The notes under the pieces: generated by a model | Told to the model about the DNA's origin: nothing | What the model saw: only the letters and a program-made list of their open reading frames with translations | Databases searched by the model: none | Source: Cristatella mucedo | Taxonomy: Eukaryota > Bryozoa > Phylactolaemata > Cristatellidae | Length of the DNA: 64,000 bases | Assembly (NCBI GenBank): GCA_009760855.2 | Contig: WPIO01000034.1 | Location: forward strand, 3,653,501 to 3,717,500 | Reading direction: 5' to 3' | Translations under genes and position numbers: made by a program | Shown here: positions 27,242 through 44,500 of the stretch, piece by piece | Layout: each line of letters opens with the position of its first letter | Position numbering within the stretch: position 1 is the first letter of the stretch

Positions 27242-30138
27242 CGCCCGAGCGCTCCGCTCCCGCCGCTCCCGCTCTGAGGCGGCGGCGAACAGCGGCCGGA
27301 ACAGCCGCCGCTCGCGCAGCAAAGTTCGCTGAGCGACGTTTGACGGGAGAAACGCGCGTTCGGCCGTAGACGTCGCGCTCGCGGCCGGCCGTCGGCTCGC
27401 GATGCGGCGGCAAGGTCAGCCCAGCCAGTCGAGCGGCCGAGCGACCGAACGTAGGGTAAACGGGGAAGACGCCGCCACGTCGCCGGAAGCGTATGTCCGA
27501 GGAATGCTCAATCAACCGGCGGCTTATGGAGGAAACCTCTATGCACGAGTGGACGATGCTTGCCGTTTTTCTTTCTTCTGCCCTTTGTCGAACTTTGCCT
27601 TCGACACGAGGCGCGGCTTTTATTTTTTGGAATTAAACGTGGGAAATGCAGTTGCAGCAAGCCGGCGAACCAGTAATCCGGGCGTTGTGACGCATTCAGG
27701 CGGCTCGCCAGCGTTCAGCTCGAGCCGCATTTTTAAAGCCAAGACTGTGAGCGCTGTCAGCGAGAAAGCCGAGTCCCGAAAAAAAAACCGCTGTCCCAAA
27801 AAGCCCAAAGGTTTCGCGATCGTTCACGGAGGCGGCGAGCCGAGGTAGGCGACTCAGTTCAGCATTTAGGGCCGCGACCTCGGCCTTCGGTAAATCTGCA
27901 TGTTACGTTTCGGTAAAAAAAAGTTTTAAGACGATCAGAGTTAAATAATGCTAGCAAGAGCCCGGCTCGGACGGCGCGAGCGGAGCTGCCGCGCCCTTCA
28001 CCTTAGAGCTTTCTATCGACGAAAGCAGTTCGTGCTGTAAATATATTGGAACTGAAAATTGGGCGCCCTGTTCCAAAGACGAGCGTCTTAAATTTGCTCG
28101 ACTCAAGCAGTCATTCGCTCTCGCCCCCACTCGCTCGATCGCTCGCTAGCCGGAAGCTCTTCGCTTGGTTCAGTTCGAGGCAGCGACACCAGGATCTCGC
28201 GCTCTCGATGCATCGAAAACTGGGGCTGTATATTGACGTCACGCAGCGACATCATGGCTGCGGCGGCGGTGGCGGCAGCGTTGCGGTGGCGGTAGACAAG
28301 ATGGTCGCCGCGGCCGCCGCCGCCGTACAGCCTCCATCGCCACTGCAATCAGTGCAGCGCCTCCGAATGGTGCCTCGAGTCAGCACTAAATAATTTACCG
28401 CGTACCGATTGCGCTCGCGCAGCGGTAAATTATCAGCGTAAGTAAACGCTCTTTTATGTCAGTTCATTGTTGCTCGGACGATCGATTTCCGCTCATCCCG
28501 CAGCAGCCGTGGCTGCTGCGGTCGGCGGGATGAGCGGTAATTTCAGCTACAGCTGGTCCGCTACGGTAGTTGAGGCAATCGTTTTTTATCTCTCGACGAA
28601 GACGAAGACGAAGACGCATCCGGCAGGACGCGTCTTCGTCTTGCTAAAGTAAGATCCGATGGTGTCATCGAAATGACTCTGTTTCATTCATACTGCAATT
28701 TATCTCGTCGCTGCTTCTGTCTCCCGTAACATGTGATTCGAAATGCTCTCTCCCCTACGGAATATCCCAGCGCATTAGCGAAGTAAAATGTACAGTTTCT
28801 TATAAAAATAAATAACATCCGCGACCTGTAGCCCTCGAGCTGTATTTCGCCAGCCGAGCTGCACACACTACTACCCAGCGGTAGCACGGGATCACAGCGA
28901 GTCAAGTAGCGAGTGCAGCACGCTGCAGCGGCTCACTGTTGCAGGGCTCTCTAGGTCAAGGTCCGCGTTCAACTCTGCATCTCTGCAACTCAAATCCCAG
29001 CAGACGCTCGCCGAGCGTCACGCGCCAGACAGCGCCCGCGGCTGGCTCGGCAGTCGCGTCCACAGAGGATAAATATTTCTCGGCGACTTTGAATTGACTT
29101 CTTAAAAGTAACCGATGACGCAAGAGTACATCTGTTGTCAACATTTGAGGGTGGCGCATGCATAATAATCCTGCGGCATCCGACCTCGAATGCGTAGCGG
29201 ATGCGCTCTAAATGGCTTGCATCAAGGGGAACTCTACCTGGCCTCTCTTCCGGATCGGCCGGCAAGGTGCCGATAGTTGCAGAATTAGAAGTCAATCGGC
29301 GCCATTGCTATAATCTTGCTATCTATTATATCTTTCAACCACTTTTCTCGGAAAATAGATTGTCCCGGCCTGAAACGGAAAGACGAGCACGATCATGCCG
29401 GAAACGGAAAGAGGAGCGATCTCATTCCGGAAACGGGAAGATAATCGCTCTCAGGCCGAACTGTATCTTCATCTGCGGGCAGAAAACAACTTTCCGTGTC
29501 CTCCCCGACGGCACTCATTGCCGCAAAGGCAGAAAAAAACTAACTTTCAAATCAAGCTCAAGGATGCAGTCATGCTTGGATCTCCCTGGATGTCTGGGAT
29601 GAAGTGCATAACGGAAAGAAGCCCCTTCCGAAGGAGATGCACAACTGCGTATACTTGATCAGAGTTTTGAATTAAGAAATGTGATCGCAACACTATGTGC
29701 TGTAAAAGAATTTTGTTAAGACCATTATTGAAATCTAAAGCATGCAATACAACGAAGCGGAACATATCTGTATCACCTAGGATGAGCCTTCTGTAATAGA
29801 ATCCTGTAATCGGGATTAAGGGGTCCTCTTTGTTAACTGCTTGGCATTTAAAAGCTTCATTAGGATAACCACATCCACAGCTCAGCATCGCGCTCGATCC
29901 CTGACTAACATCAGGGACCGTCTACCATGGTGGCTGGCTAAAGATATTCTCAGCTCCCCATATCTGTCTAGAATGATATACGGTTTTTTTAAGTTTTGAC
30001 TGAGCGGGAAAGCCCTTCGGCGCATTCAGCACATGCAACTGATGATTAATATGGCTGCAAGGTTGGTCAGCAAATGCAAGAGGTCAAACCGCGTGTCTCC
30101 TTTGCTGCGAAAACTAAGACATATAGAGCTCTAAGAAA

Positions 30139-30358
30139 ACTGAACGTCCCTTTGCAGCAAATGTAAAGCGCCTAGAAAGAGATCGAGTTCTCTGAGGGCG
30201 CTTTATCAAGTGCATTATTATTATTATTATTATTATTATCTCTATCCAGGCGCTTCACATACATTACTGGGTTAGAGCCCACGACCTCGGTAGCAAAGAG
30301 CACCTTGACCTCGGTCGTTAAAGGTGAGCGCCTGAACCTCTGGGCTAAACCAGGAAGG
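30139..30358. mobile_element. Nested insert 1: LINE C tail (+) plus SINE D (-)
   Basis: 30139-30230 is the LINE C 3' end with (ATT)n. 30237-30354 is a reverse SINE D with head gctaaaccagga at its right end. Confidence 0.7.
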
Positions 30359-30423
30359 CTCCCGGTCGATCGGCGGATACAGAGAGCGATTCTCGCTCTC
30401 ACCCTCAAGTCCCGCGATGGCTT

Positions 30424-30627
30424 ATCTCTCACATAAAAGTATTACACTAGCTGATTGGTAATATAAAATATTAGATATAAAATGGCCAGCCTCATTTGTG
30501 CAGTGGCAGAAGAGCCTTAACGGCCATTGCCACCGCTTGCAGAGGGCATGCACAGGATTGCCCTCTGCAAGCGATTCGAGCCCACGACTTAAGTCGCGAA
30601 GAGCCAGCATCTTATCTCCTGGGCTGT
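30424..30627 (-). mobile_element. Nested insert 2: SINE A, reverse
   Basis: tagctgattggtaat tail side, agtggcagaagagcctta body, and B-box region cttgcaagcg/attcgagcccacgac, head near 30620. Confidence 0.65.
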
Positions 30628-33600
30628 CATGGCCCCTAGCTGAACTGCTGCGCCTATTTCCACCTCCTCGTCAGATTCTCTCAGATTCTCCTACACTCAA
30701 TAAATTAGGTGCTCTATTCCTACGGTTGAAGACCGTTGGCGACAGAAGCTTTGCTCTGCTGGTCATAGAATGTGGAGCTAGACTGTGGAACACAATTCTT
30801 ACGCAACGACACAAACTCTCTTGCTGCCGACTGCGGGACAGTTCTTTGCATCCATCCTGCCCTACTACTTCCACGCTACTCACTACCACGACTGCACTGC
30901 TGACTCGGCTATGCTGCTAACGTTCTCTTTGCAGAACGAGATGAAGTCTTATGGCAACCGCATGCGTACCGAAAGTCGCTTTGGCTTTGAGTCCGATATA
31001 TAATACTGTCCTGCGTCAAACTCACTCAGTCCTTTTAGCTTTACAGAGTTATCGATGGAGATACCTTACGTGACCTTGCATTGCATTCAACAAAAACACA
31101 ATTATTAATACAGAGCTCATCATAACTAATCTCGTAGAGTCGTCGCTCTACATAGTTAAGTGGCGCTCATAACAATACAAGCGTGCTGATGCCTGTAGTC
31201 ACACTAACGCGCACACATAAGCTGTAAGCTTATCGATACATCATTGGCTGGCTGTCGCGCTCAGGATAACAAGAAAAAAGTGTAGCATATGGTCAGATCT
31301 TGGTAAACGCAAGCGCCGTTTTTACCTTACCATAACTTCGACTCCTGTTATACGGAGTATATAGTATCAAAGCTAGGGGTTCTAGGAAGCCCACCAGGCA
31401 CTGCAAACATTGCGCTTCCGTTTAAGTACTGAGAAAGTGAATGGACGGATGGTATATCAACTTTCACTGTATACTGTTTGATACCCTGTATACCTGGATA
31501 TTGTATTGTGCAGACATATTTGCACACGATTGGATCTGATTGGTGTCTCTGATGCAACCCTGGCAAGGCAAGGTCAGCTTGACATCTTTATTGCTTGCTG
31601 TAAACCTTTTATAACTGAGCATGTTTCGCTGGTGGCAAATTTGCTGATGCGGATTAGATGACTTACCTGTGCACTGACTAGATGGCTTACCTGTGCACTG
31701 AAGAGTTCGTTTCAAAGACATAATACACTTCAACAGGGTAGCTCTGCAAAGAGGTAAACAAAATTCGGCCACAAAGCCAAAATGAGAGATCTTAATTTGG
31801 CATCACAAATGAAGAAAAAATCTAGCCACAAGGACATCGTAAACCTCACGTTCCCGCGGTATTTGCAGGTAACTGTCGAATTTGTGACGTTTATTACGGC
31901 TCGCTTCTATAGCTTGTACGTTTCAACGATGCTCTTGTTACAGAAAGACGGACACGTGGCATTACGTTCGGTGCCTTTTTTCCTTTCCTTTTGCGATAAT
32001 TCGTTTTGAAGCATTATTTGACATTATTTTTTATGCCCTGTATGGTCTGCCGCAGAGAATTTATTTACTAGCGCATTTTCCGGATTTTTCCCATACCTCC
32101 ATGCAGCCCATTGGCTGGTTACACGATCGTTAGCAATCGTGACTGAAAATCTCCGGGTCTCATTAAACAGCAATATTTAAAAGAAGGGTTCAATAAATTT
32201 ACAACGAATCGCGCTCTCTCGGAAAGTAATTCGTCGAGAAGGCGTCCATGCGTCGATCTGCTCGTGCTGGGCCGCTCGCTCAAGCATCGAGCCAAGAGTT
32301 CAAGGAGTTCCAGAGGGCAAGGAGTCACCCTTGACTTAATGCGGGATACTGCATTGCGTGTGGTGACCGCACGCGTAGCAGGCAAAACTATGCGGTATGA
32401 CAACGGATCAGCCGCCGTGCGCTAAAAGCACCGAGTGCCCATTGTACCCAGGCTACGTTCGGTTGGCTGGGACAGACCGCTGTAATGGGGTAAGGGTCAT
32501 CGGCTAGGCCGGGGCCTGACCTACGGGCATGGCCGGATGTGCGGTGACGAGAGGTCACCGGGGCTTTTGGGTAAAGGAAGTTGGCCGAGTGAGTCGTGGT
32601 GTTGGAGGCTCCCGGTCTCGCCGAGTTATGTAGCTGGATGGTTGCAGGCGTGCTCCGGCGATGCGGCCACACACGCATGGCAATGAGTGCCCAATGCCCG
32701 AGCGGATCTGGATAGCACGCCCGTTGTTGTGACTTGTATATTCCGCGTTCCCCGTGTAGCGTGTTCGTGAGCCCCGTGTGTTGGCATCTTTCGGCGGAAG
32801 CTCTCGACTGTGGTAGACGTCGACTTCGACTAGCCGAGCAGTTACTCAGCTAGCCGGATCTTTTACAGCGTAGGCTTGTGCTGTTGGAACGGAGTCGATA
32901 CAATGGCGGGACTGCGGAAGCCGACTGAGCAACTAACGCGTTTGTTACGTCGCTTGCTGCGACGTCTTGCGTCGTCTATAGCGTACTTTGCATAGGACCC
33001 TCCCTGTAGACTCGTTTAGTTCCACTGTTTTTGTTGGCGCATGCGATATTATAAAGAGGTGTAACCTGACGGCCGCTCGTCTTACCCTAGCTCAGCGGCA
33101 TGGCGAGCGGCAGCGGGGCCGGAGTATGGCGGTGCTTGGCAGGAAATAGCCTCTGACCCTTGAACTCGGCTACATCGTGAGGAGCGGCTCTAGCGCTTCC
33201 ACTTTTCACATTTATACTAGCCCTTTTCAGCTTTAGCACACATTTGCTTTAATCAAACCCTGTTACACCGCCCCTGCAAAGCACAGCCGACTCTCACAAC
33301 TGCCATGCAGCAGCAGCAGGTACCCGCTGCCAGTTGAGCTCCGAGTCGCTCGTAGACTTCCGCCTCTGCCCATTTAGCTGAACCTTGGGAGAAATGGCTG
33401 GCCGAGGTCACGTGGCTGGTCAAACTCTGCGGGTGAACTCGCTGCCGGGCTTTTGGCCAAGATCGGGGCGCAGAAAGTCCGAGCAAGTAAGACGCTTGTT
33501 CAAGGCTAGCTTTGGGCCACTCATTAGTCGTTGGCGACTAGTTAGTCGTCTGCTGGAGGGTGATTCGTTACGGCTAGACATGCTAGACAAAGGCACGGCC

Positions 33601-33833
33601 TTTGATTTTCAAATTGAATATCGTGCACGCACGAGTTTTCGCGCGTACACGCTAGTATCTGTGCGCTTAAGAAAACTGAATAGGCGCTTACCAACCAAAA
33701 ATACACGCCAATGCAAACCTAGGAAGCTACGCACACGCGCTCCTACCCGAAAACATAGCCAAGATGGGATACTATCGGACTTGGGACGCGCTACACACGC
33801 CGACCTGCCTACGAACGCCAACCGCCTCTGCGT

Positions 33834-34035
33834 GCTGACACTGTTCATGCTGCCACTAACCACATTTGCATGCTGACCCAGTGCATGTAACCCCTAACCA
33901 TGTTGTTTTTCAAGCATGATTTTACTTACTATTCTATTGCGTATCACTTTGCAGCAAATGTAAAGCGCCTAGAAAGAGATTAAGTTCTCTGAGGGCGCTT
34001 TATCAAGTGCAATATTATTATTATATTATTATTCA
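33834..34035 (+). mobile_element. LINE C 3' end
   Basis: tgctgacactgttcatgctg...cagcaaatgtaaagcgccta...gagggcgctttatcaagtgc, then (ATT)n. Confidence 0.8.
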
Positions 34036-34438
34036 TTGTCCTCTAGGATTGATCCGCTGCTAGATGTAGCGTAATGAGTAGATACCCAATAAATTTACGT
34101 CAACGCCCATGGCAGACACTGTCTGCGTTAGCAACTTTAAAAAATCAGCAATGGCTAAATTACCAGAAAGAGGCAAAACTGAGCCAGCATGCCACTTCGC
34201 TTTTCGCAAGATCATACGTTTGCCGTAAGCTCGTTGAGCTGGAGATGCCCGCTGTGGTCACGTACTTCAAAATCGTTTGCTCATAGCACGAGGTTTCGCG
34301 GCGCTCACGATCAAAATGCGCGGATCGTTAGAAACGCAGCCACAGCAGGTGCTAATACCTCTAACGGTATTAGTGCGGGGACGCAAGCGCGACTATATGC
34401 GCGCACATCCGCGCGAGGAAAAAGTGCCAATCACTCAC

Positions 34439-38817
<4,379 letters not shown>

Positions 38818-38952
38818 TTGGAGCAGTCAGTTGGTCGCGCGTATCCGGAGGGTTCCGAGCCAGGCCGACGGTAACCAGAGCCGCGTTGGTAACCACTTTA
38901 CTTCCGCTGGAGCTCTTTGGACGCGGCTCACAAGGAGGCTAGAACGTGCAGC
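38818..38952. promoter_or_regulatory. Shared bidirectional promoter of AKAP14 and CDC16
   Basis: Only 135 bases separate the two divergent start codons. The interval holds two direct copies of GGTAACC (38870-38876 and 38888-38894), which resemble RFX/X-box half sites, and an ETS-like ACTTCCG near 38899. RFX half sites would fit a ciliary gene, but neither is a full X-box. No TATA box is seen. Promoter function is inferred from position. Confidence 0.6.
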
Positions 38953-39048
38953 ATGGCGGCGGCCGCGAACGGCGCTGCGTTCGCTGCGGATCCCGCCGCT
39001 GCGGGTGTGCCGTTCTTGCGCGGCGTTGTCGAGGAGTATTTGCAACGG
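38953..39048 (+). CDS. CDC16: CDC16 exon 1
   Basis: 32 codons from the first ATG, Ala-rich, then PFLRGVVEEYLQR, ending in phase 0 at donor gttagt. It joins directly to HQWETALFWADKI in exon 2, as in the family. Confidence 0.85.
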
Positions 39049-39195
39049 GTTAGTTCAGATTTATTGCATCGGGGAAAATTGCCTTTTTTTCATCCAGGTC
39101 GCTGCTGTCCATCGCCAACCGCTGTTTAAAGTTAGCAGCGTCTAACAAGTTTCGCCTCGCGGTAGCCGTAAAAACAGACGAGAGTGATTGAGTGA

Positions 39196-39273
<78 letters not shown>

Positions 39274-41552
39274 CAGGGAGAGAGAGAGACGGCGCAGCGC
39301 GCCGCCGCTCCCGTACGTAGTGGGCGACTTTGCGTAACGCTAGCTGTTCACTGGCATAGAACTCTGTAACGCGAAGCCTTAGCGCGACATCGCGTTGCTT
39401 CTTTGTCGGCAGTCGTACATTGACCATCCAGACTTTTGTGCCCGGCCGCATGCGGGCGGGTCGCGATGCCTGTCGCGCCTGCTGTACGCCGCGGGCGGCG
39501 ACTGCTACCGCGCTGCAGCCTTTCGCTCAGCCTGATGAGATATTGTCGTCAAGGAAGTTCTTTGCCCGTGGCCATTGAAGAATCTGCTGCAGATTTTCAC
39601 TGCTGCCATTTCTCGCCAGCTGCTATTGATTGAGTAGCGTATTGAATTAATGGCCGTTAATTTCCATCTCTTCATGCCTCTGTCTCGACTCGACCTCTTT
39701 TACTTCCCCCAGATAAATTTTGATGCGATTGATGAAGTTAAGGTTGTGGTACTTACGTAGCGAGCCTGTCGCAGGTAGATATGAGCTTGGCCGAGGTTAA
39801 GAGTTACTTCTCTTGCTGGTTCAGCATCCATCTCATCACAGGCTGTGTTGTCCTTTTTCCTGGTTCAGTCAGTATAGACATCCTTCAGAGCGATGCCGTG
39901 TCCCCGCCGGCGTAGCCTCCTTGCAAGCATCGCTGTGGCATACTGCAATATGCTGCAACGGGCCAGTCTTGTTTAGCCAGCCTGGCAAGCAATAAACGTC
40001 CATGGGCCAGCACCAAGTCCCGTAGATGGAGACGCTGTTCCAAATATTGTGGTCGTGACACCATTCCATGTGCTTTTACAACATTTAGATCGCTAGACTT
40101 CAGCTGACCATGTATTAACCACGACGGCACCTGTGTAGCTCATTTGAATGGCTTTACCCCCATCTGATTTGTGTTCCTCTGCCCCGAATCCCCAATAAGG
40201 CTTATTGGAGCCCGCCACCTTCACTCAAGAGATTCGAATCGTGCAAGGTTACAATGCAGATTGACTTGCAATATTCGTGTGGTCTAGGGGTGCTGGTGGC
40301 GACAGATTTCGGGCCAATGAAGGCCGACCGTGTGGCTAAGGCTTGAGTTCGAAAACTGCATATCTTAAAATGAGCCCTAGTGTATTGCCACTGCTTCAGT
40401 CTGTCTAATGATGGCTGTTGAGGTCGGAACAGCCAATCAGCTTCTGCTTACTCGGCTAGTAACCCGGAAGATCTGCAGCCGATTTAAACGATGTGCACGG
40501 TTAATGTTGGAGTTAGGCATCGCTTTGCTAGATTAGCTGATACCGTATTGTAACCCCCAACCTCTTGTCAATTGTGAGCTTAACAACTGCAAACTCTTTG
40601 TATCTACCTCGACTGCTGCAGTTACTATGGTGTCACACCCACCAGTGCCGTATTGATTGCAGATGCAGGTGGAATATTTCTGTTCTTTGTCCTGCAAAAG
40701 GTCCTTGGAGTCGTGCATGTTTAAATTTATTTCGGCGTTGGGCTAGCTTTGTATATTTAATCGTCCCTTGGTAGCTCAACGGTTAAAGCATTAATCGCTG
40801 CACGGACTGAAGCCTGGCTTCAGTCCGGCCTGGCTGGTGCATGCTCAAAGCCAGCCAGCCAGCTCTGCCAGACCACATTTGACCTGCCGGATCACCACTG
40901 ACCTTCTCCTGGGCATGCACATTTTGCTGGGTAGAAGAGATCACGTTGCAGCTGCAATTGTGCTCCTCGACCGGTTTGTTACTTTCTTGAATTAGCTTGC
41001 ATGCTGCTGCTGCTGCTCTGACGCATGGCGCCAATATGTTTGTGTTACAGCACCAGTGGGAGACTGCCCTGTTCTGGGCTGACAAGATTGTGACCCTTAC
41101 AGAAGGTACGTGCCAGGCAGGCGGTTGTTGCTTCGATGTCGTGGCAGCGACCCGAGTGTGTGTCAATATCTTGGCAGGCAGCAGCAATAATGAGGAGAAA
41201 AAAAATAATAATAAATGTATTTTGTGTAGCACCCTAAGAGAACTTAGTAGTGCTCATTCAGTCATACGAAGGTGAAGAAGGAGTCAAACCATGGAGTTGT
41301 AGATGGAGCTACAATAATTAGTATGAATGTAAATATAAAATAGATTGCACGGACAAGCTAAGTGCACTGGGAAAACTAGAGGTCCACTAGGGGTGCGTGA
41401 AAATCGCCAAATCAGGAGCAGTTTTCCAAGCAAGCTGCTGCCCTGCACCATAGTAGTAGGCATATATATATATATATATATATATACCATAGCACAAGCA
41501 GCAGCTTCGTTTGCCTAGCACTAGTAAATTACTTCGGGCTGTTATAGCTGTA

Positions 41553-41591
<39 letters not shown>

Positions 41592-44500
41592 ATTATACCT
41601 ATATATATATATTATATTATTATATGTAGTATATATATATATATATTATAGCTATATTATATTATAGCTATATTATGTTATATCACTAGTAAATTACTGC
41701 AGGCTTCTATAGCTATAGTATATATATTATATTATATATATATATATATATAGTATATATGTATATATATATATTATAGCTATAGTATATTATAGCACTA
41801 GTAAATTACTGAAGGCTGCCGTCTGTCGTGGCGACCTCTCTCCCCGCTGGGGACGGACAGAAGGCGAATCAGAAACAGAAGGCGAATTCGTGAGAAGGCG
41901 AATTCTAGTTAAGACTCGGGTTTTTTCTTACCTGGTCAAGACCGGGAGCTTTCTTGCTACCGAGTCCCTAGATACCCATCGGTCCTCACCTTCCTCTCAC
42001 CTTCGTCTTCTGCACGCTTGTTGTTCCTAGCGATTGCATCTGTGACGTGATGGCGACCTCATTTAGCCAAGCAAGCATATCTTTTCAATCTGTATTAGGC
42101 TATCTCGAAGCGATCGACTCCACGTGCGTATGTTTGTTTAAGCTGTCATCTGCAGTCACTTCTTTGCGAGCTCCCCACCCCCGTCGACGTCGTGGCACAG
42201 CTGCCATAAAGTCCCTTGACAGTGACACACGGCGGCGCAAGCATCGTGCCACTGGAGGCGTGCCCAGCTCGAATGCCTCTCAGGGTGACAGCAGGTGCGC
42301 TCGCTTAGCATTGCGGCCTACGGTTGGTCTGCATACCTACATACTGTCATACTCTGCGTACCCTACCGGTCATCTGTCGTACTCTGTCTCTCGAACTCGT
42401 CAAGAGGCGGCTGCACAAAGTATCACTTCGAGGCTTCGACGGTGGTAGCTTCATCAGCAGTCTCCGTTGGCTGTTCAAGCGGTTGGTGCAGCGGTCTTGG
42501 AGACACGCAGTCAGTCGCTCATTTGGCAGACCGACTTCAGCTTCCAAGTCATGCTGAAAACCGGTTTTCCGCCTTCAGCCGCTATGCGATAGCCAGCTAG
42601 CGGCAACGGTGGCCTGTGAGCACGTGACCAGAGGGTGGCCACGGCGGCAGGCTAGGCGAAGGAGGCGTGCTGGGGATTCGGCACCGAGGCGCCATATGAA
42701 ATGCCCTTTTCTTAGCAGTTGCTTCGATTTAATCCGTCGCCTCCATCGTCGAGGCGCTTGACATCGCTGATGGCGCATGCCAGCTACATGCTTATCGTGT
42801 CGTCTCCTGTTGGATGGCTCCATGCTTATCGTGTCGTCTCCGGTTGGATGGTGGGTGGGTAGGTTAGTTGGGTGTGAGGGAGGGGTGGCTGTTGTCGTCG
42901 AATATCTCCTTTAGTTAGGCCATCGTCTTTGCGGCTTCCTTCGATCGTGCTATCTCGTATCTCGTATCGCGTATCTCGTACCAGCGGTCTTCTCGCTTGG
43001 GCTGCCGTTGCTACACAATTGTTTTCTATGTACAGAGCCTAGAAAGAGATTGAGCTTAATCTGAGGGCGCTTTATCAAGTGCATTAATCTTATTATTATT
43101 ATCTTAAAGTACGCTAATCAGACAGCAGCAGCTATTCAGGTGCCCGCTAACGCTTATCTACAGGTGCAGAGGAGGATGTATACCGCTGCGCTAACGTGCT
43201 TTACCTCACCCAGCAATATCACCGTGTTATAGGACTCATCAAACGATACAACATGGACAAGGTGAGCACTTCATTGTGTTGAACCACCACCGTGTTTTTG
43301 CTCTCTGTCCACGATGCTGTCGTTAGGTGGTTCGGTATGCGCAGTCTGCCACAGGAAGTTGACGGTTCGTTTCTTGTTCGGAGCACGGAATTGCAATCTA
43401 GGCCAAGCAAAATTTAGGCATTGCCCTGGTCAACCTGAAATGAACCTACATTTGTCTGCAGTCACAGGCATATTGCTAGGTTTTTAGCTTAGATACGGCT
43501 TCATTTGTAGGTAAACGTTTGTTTGACAACTTTGGCTGTGATAGTATATTTGGTGCAGCTACATTTTGCTGAACCGAAGCATAAATCAAGGCGAGATGAA
43601 AGCTTTCTTTAAGCTATGTAAAAGCACTGATACCCTTCCATAATCGGCAATGAGTGAGCATTAGTTGATCATGCATAATGCCGTGCGTTTGATGTACCAG
43701 GCCAATGCCTAACTAGATAGTTGCATCACCTCAAACGTGCATGACTTCTGAGGCTGAGCTCGGCAGCGGCATATTTTGATTATCATTTTTTGATCATAAT
43801 TTTCGATCCGCACCATTGTGAAGCACCATTGGAAAGCTTAACCCTCAAAATTGGCTCGGCCTGCATATCTCTTGTATCGCCTGCACACAAGCTTGGTGTC
43901 GTGTTGCCACTTTGCTAGAAGGCCACGTCAGATTACTTTCAGCTCGTATCCAAAGCTAAAATTTGAGCCTGCTTGAACAGCGATACCACTGCCTAGCTGG
44001 TCGATGCATGAGTGACGACATCTTGCCTAGACACCTGTAAGTCACCACTGTAGGTCTTCCTGCTTAAGCAATAAGATGCTTACAGTTGGTGCAAAAATGT
44101 CACTAACCAGGCTACTCTGTCATATGCTGCAGAACTGCCACATCATACCACTTTTCACCGAAATGCACTGGCTCCCGATAAGCAGCTTGTTGACTTCAAG
44201 TTCCCGTCAAACACTTGTCAATCTCTCTACTCTCTGGCTCCATCTTACTTATCGTCGATACTTTTTAATCAGGCTTCGTATAGTACCACTCCTCATTTTC
44301 CTCCAGTCGTTCAGCTGTGGCTCCAGCCAGCCCAAAGTGTGGAACTTGCTGCCGACTGATGTCGTGATGTACCCTGACTTGACGACCTCGTGATGTAGCC
44401 TGACTTGACGACCTATAAAAAGAAGCTACAAGCCCTTACTGATCCTCGCAGTATTTTCTCCGCGAATCTTCCGTTGTGTGCTTGTGCATGTGCTGACAGT

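Larger units (their letters stand above)
29890..31080 (+). mobile_element. LINE B copy interrupted by two nested insertions
   Basis: LINE pieces at 29890-30138 (RDRLPWWLAKDILSSPYLSR, then NMAARLVS), 30359-30423 (PVDRR-type block) and 30628-31080 (LAELLRLF, LRLKTVGDRSFALL, 3' end). They are colinear with the copy at 52330-53310 when the inserts are removed. Confidence 0.75.
27242..34438. other. Intergenic / AKAP14 3' region
   Basis: 7.2 kb. 27242-28450 is GC-rich and may hold the CFAP97D2 3' untranslated region. Two strong hairpins lie near 28489-28642. 29890-31080 is a LINE with nested insertions, and 33834-34035 is a LINE C end. 31100-33830 shows no recognised gene. A 113-codon frame at 29547-29888 on minus has no recognised domain. 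The missing AKAP14 last exon should lie here or further left on the minus strand. Confidence 0.45.
41106..43163. other. CDC16 intron 2
   Basis: 2.1 kb: a SINE D-like tail (about 41205-41265), AT microsatellites (41461-41487, 41553-41800), a 33-base duplication near 42785-42848, and a LINE C tail (43035-43100). Confidence 0.55.

Noticed and set aside
29150-29295. Minus-strand TLPADPEERPGRV as the AKAP14 C-terminal exon
   Set aside because: Only TLP and RPG match; there is no acceptor in the right phase and no F.EKW motif.
29547-29888. 113-codon minus-strand frame with a protein-like look
   Set aside because: No domain recognised, no family match, no splice context, and it does not fit the missing AKAP14 end.
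31782-31869. Short frame MRDLNLASQMKKKSS followed by gtaact
   Set aside because: Looks like an exon end but has no recognised homology or partner exon.
43981-44040. RYHCLAGRCM as the missing CDC16 exon
   Set aside because: Similarity is good but no donor keeps phase 0 with the next exon; kept as a finding, not annotated as an exon.
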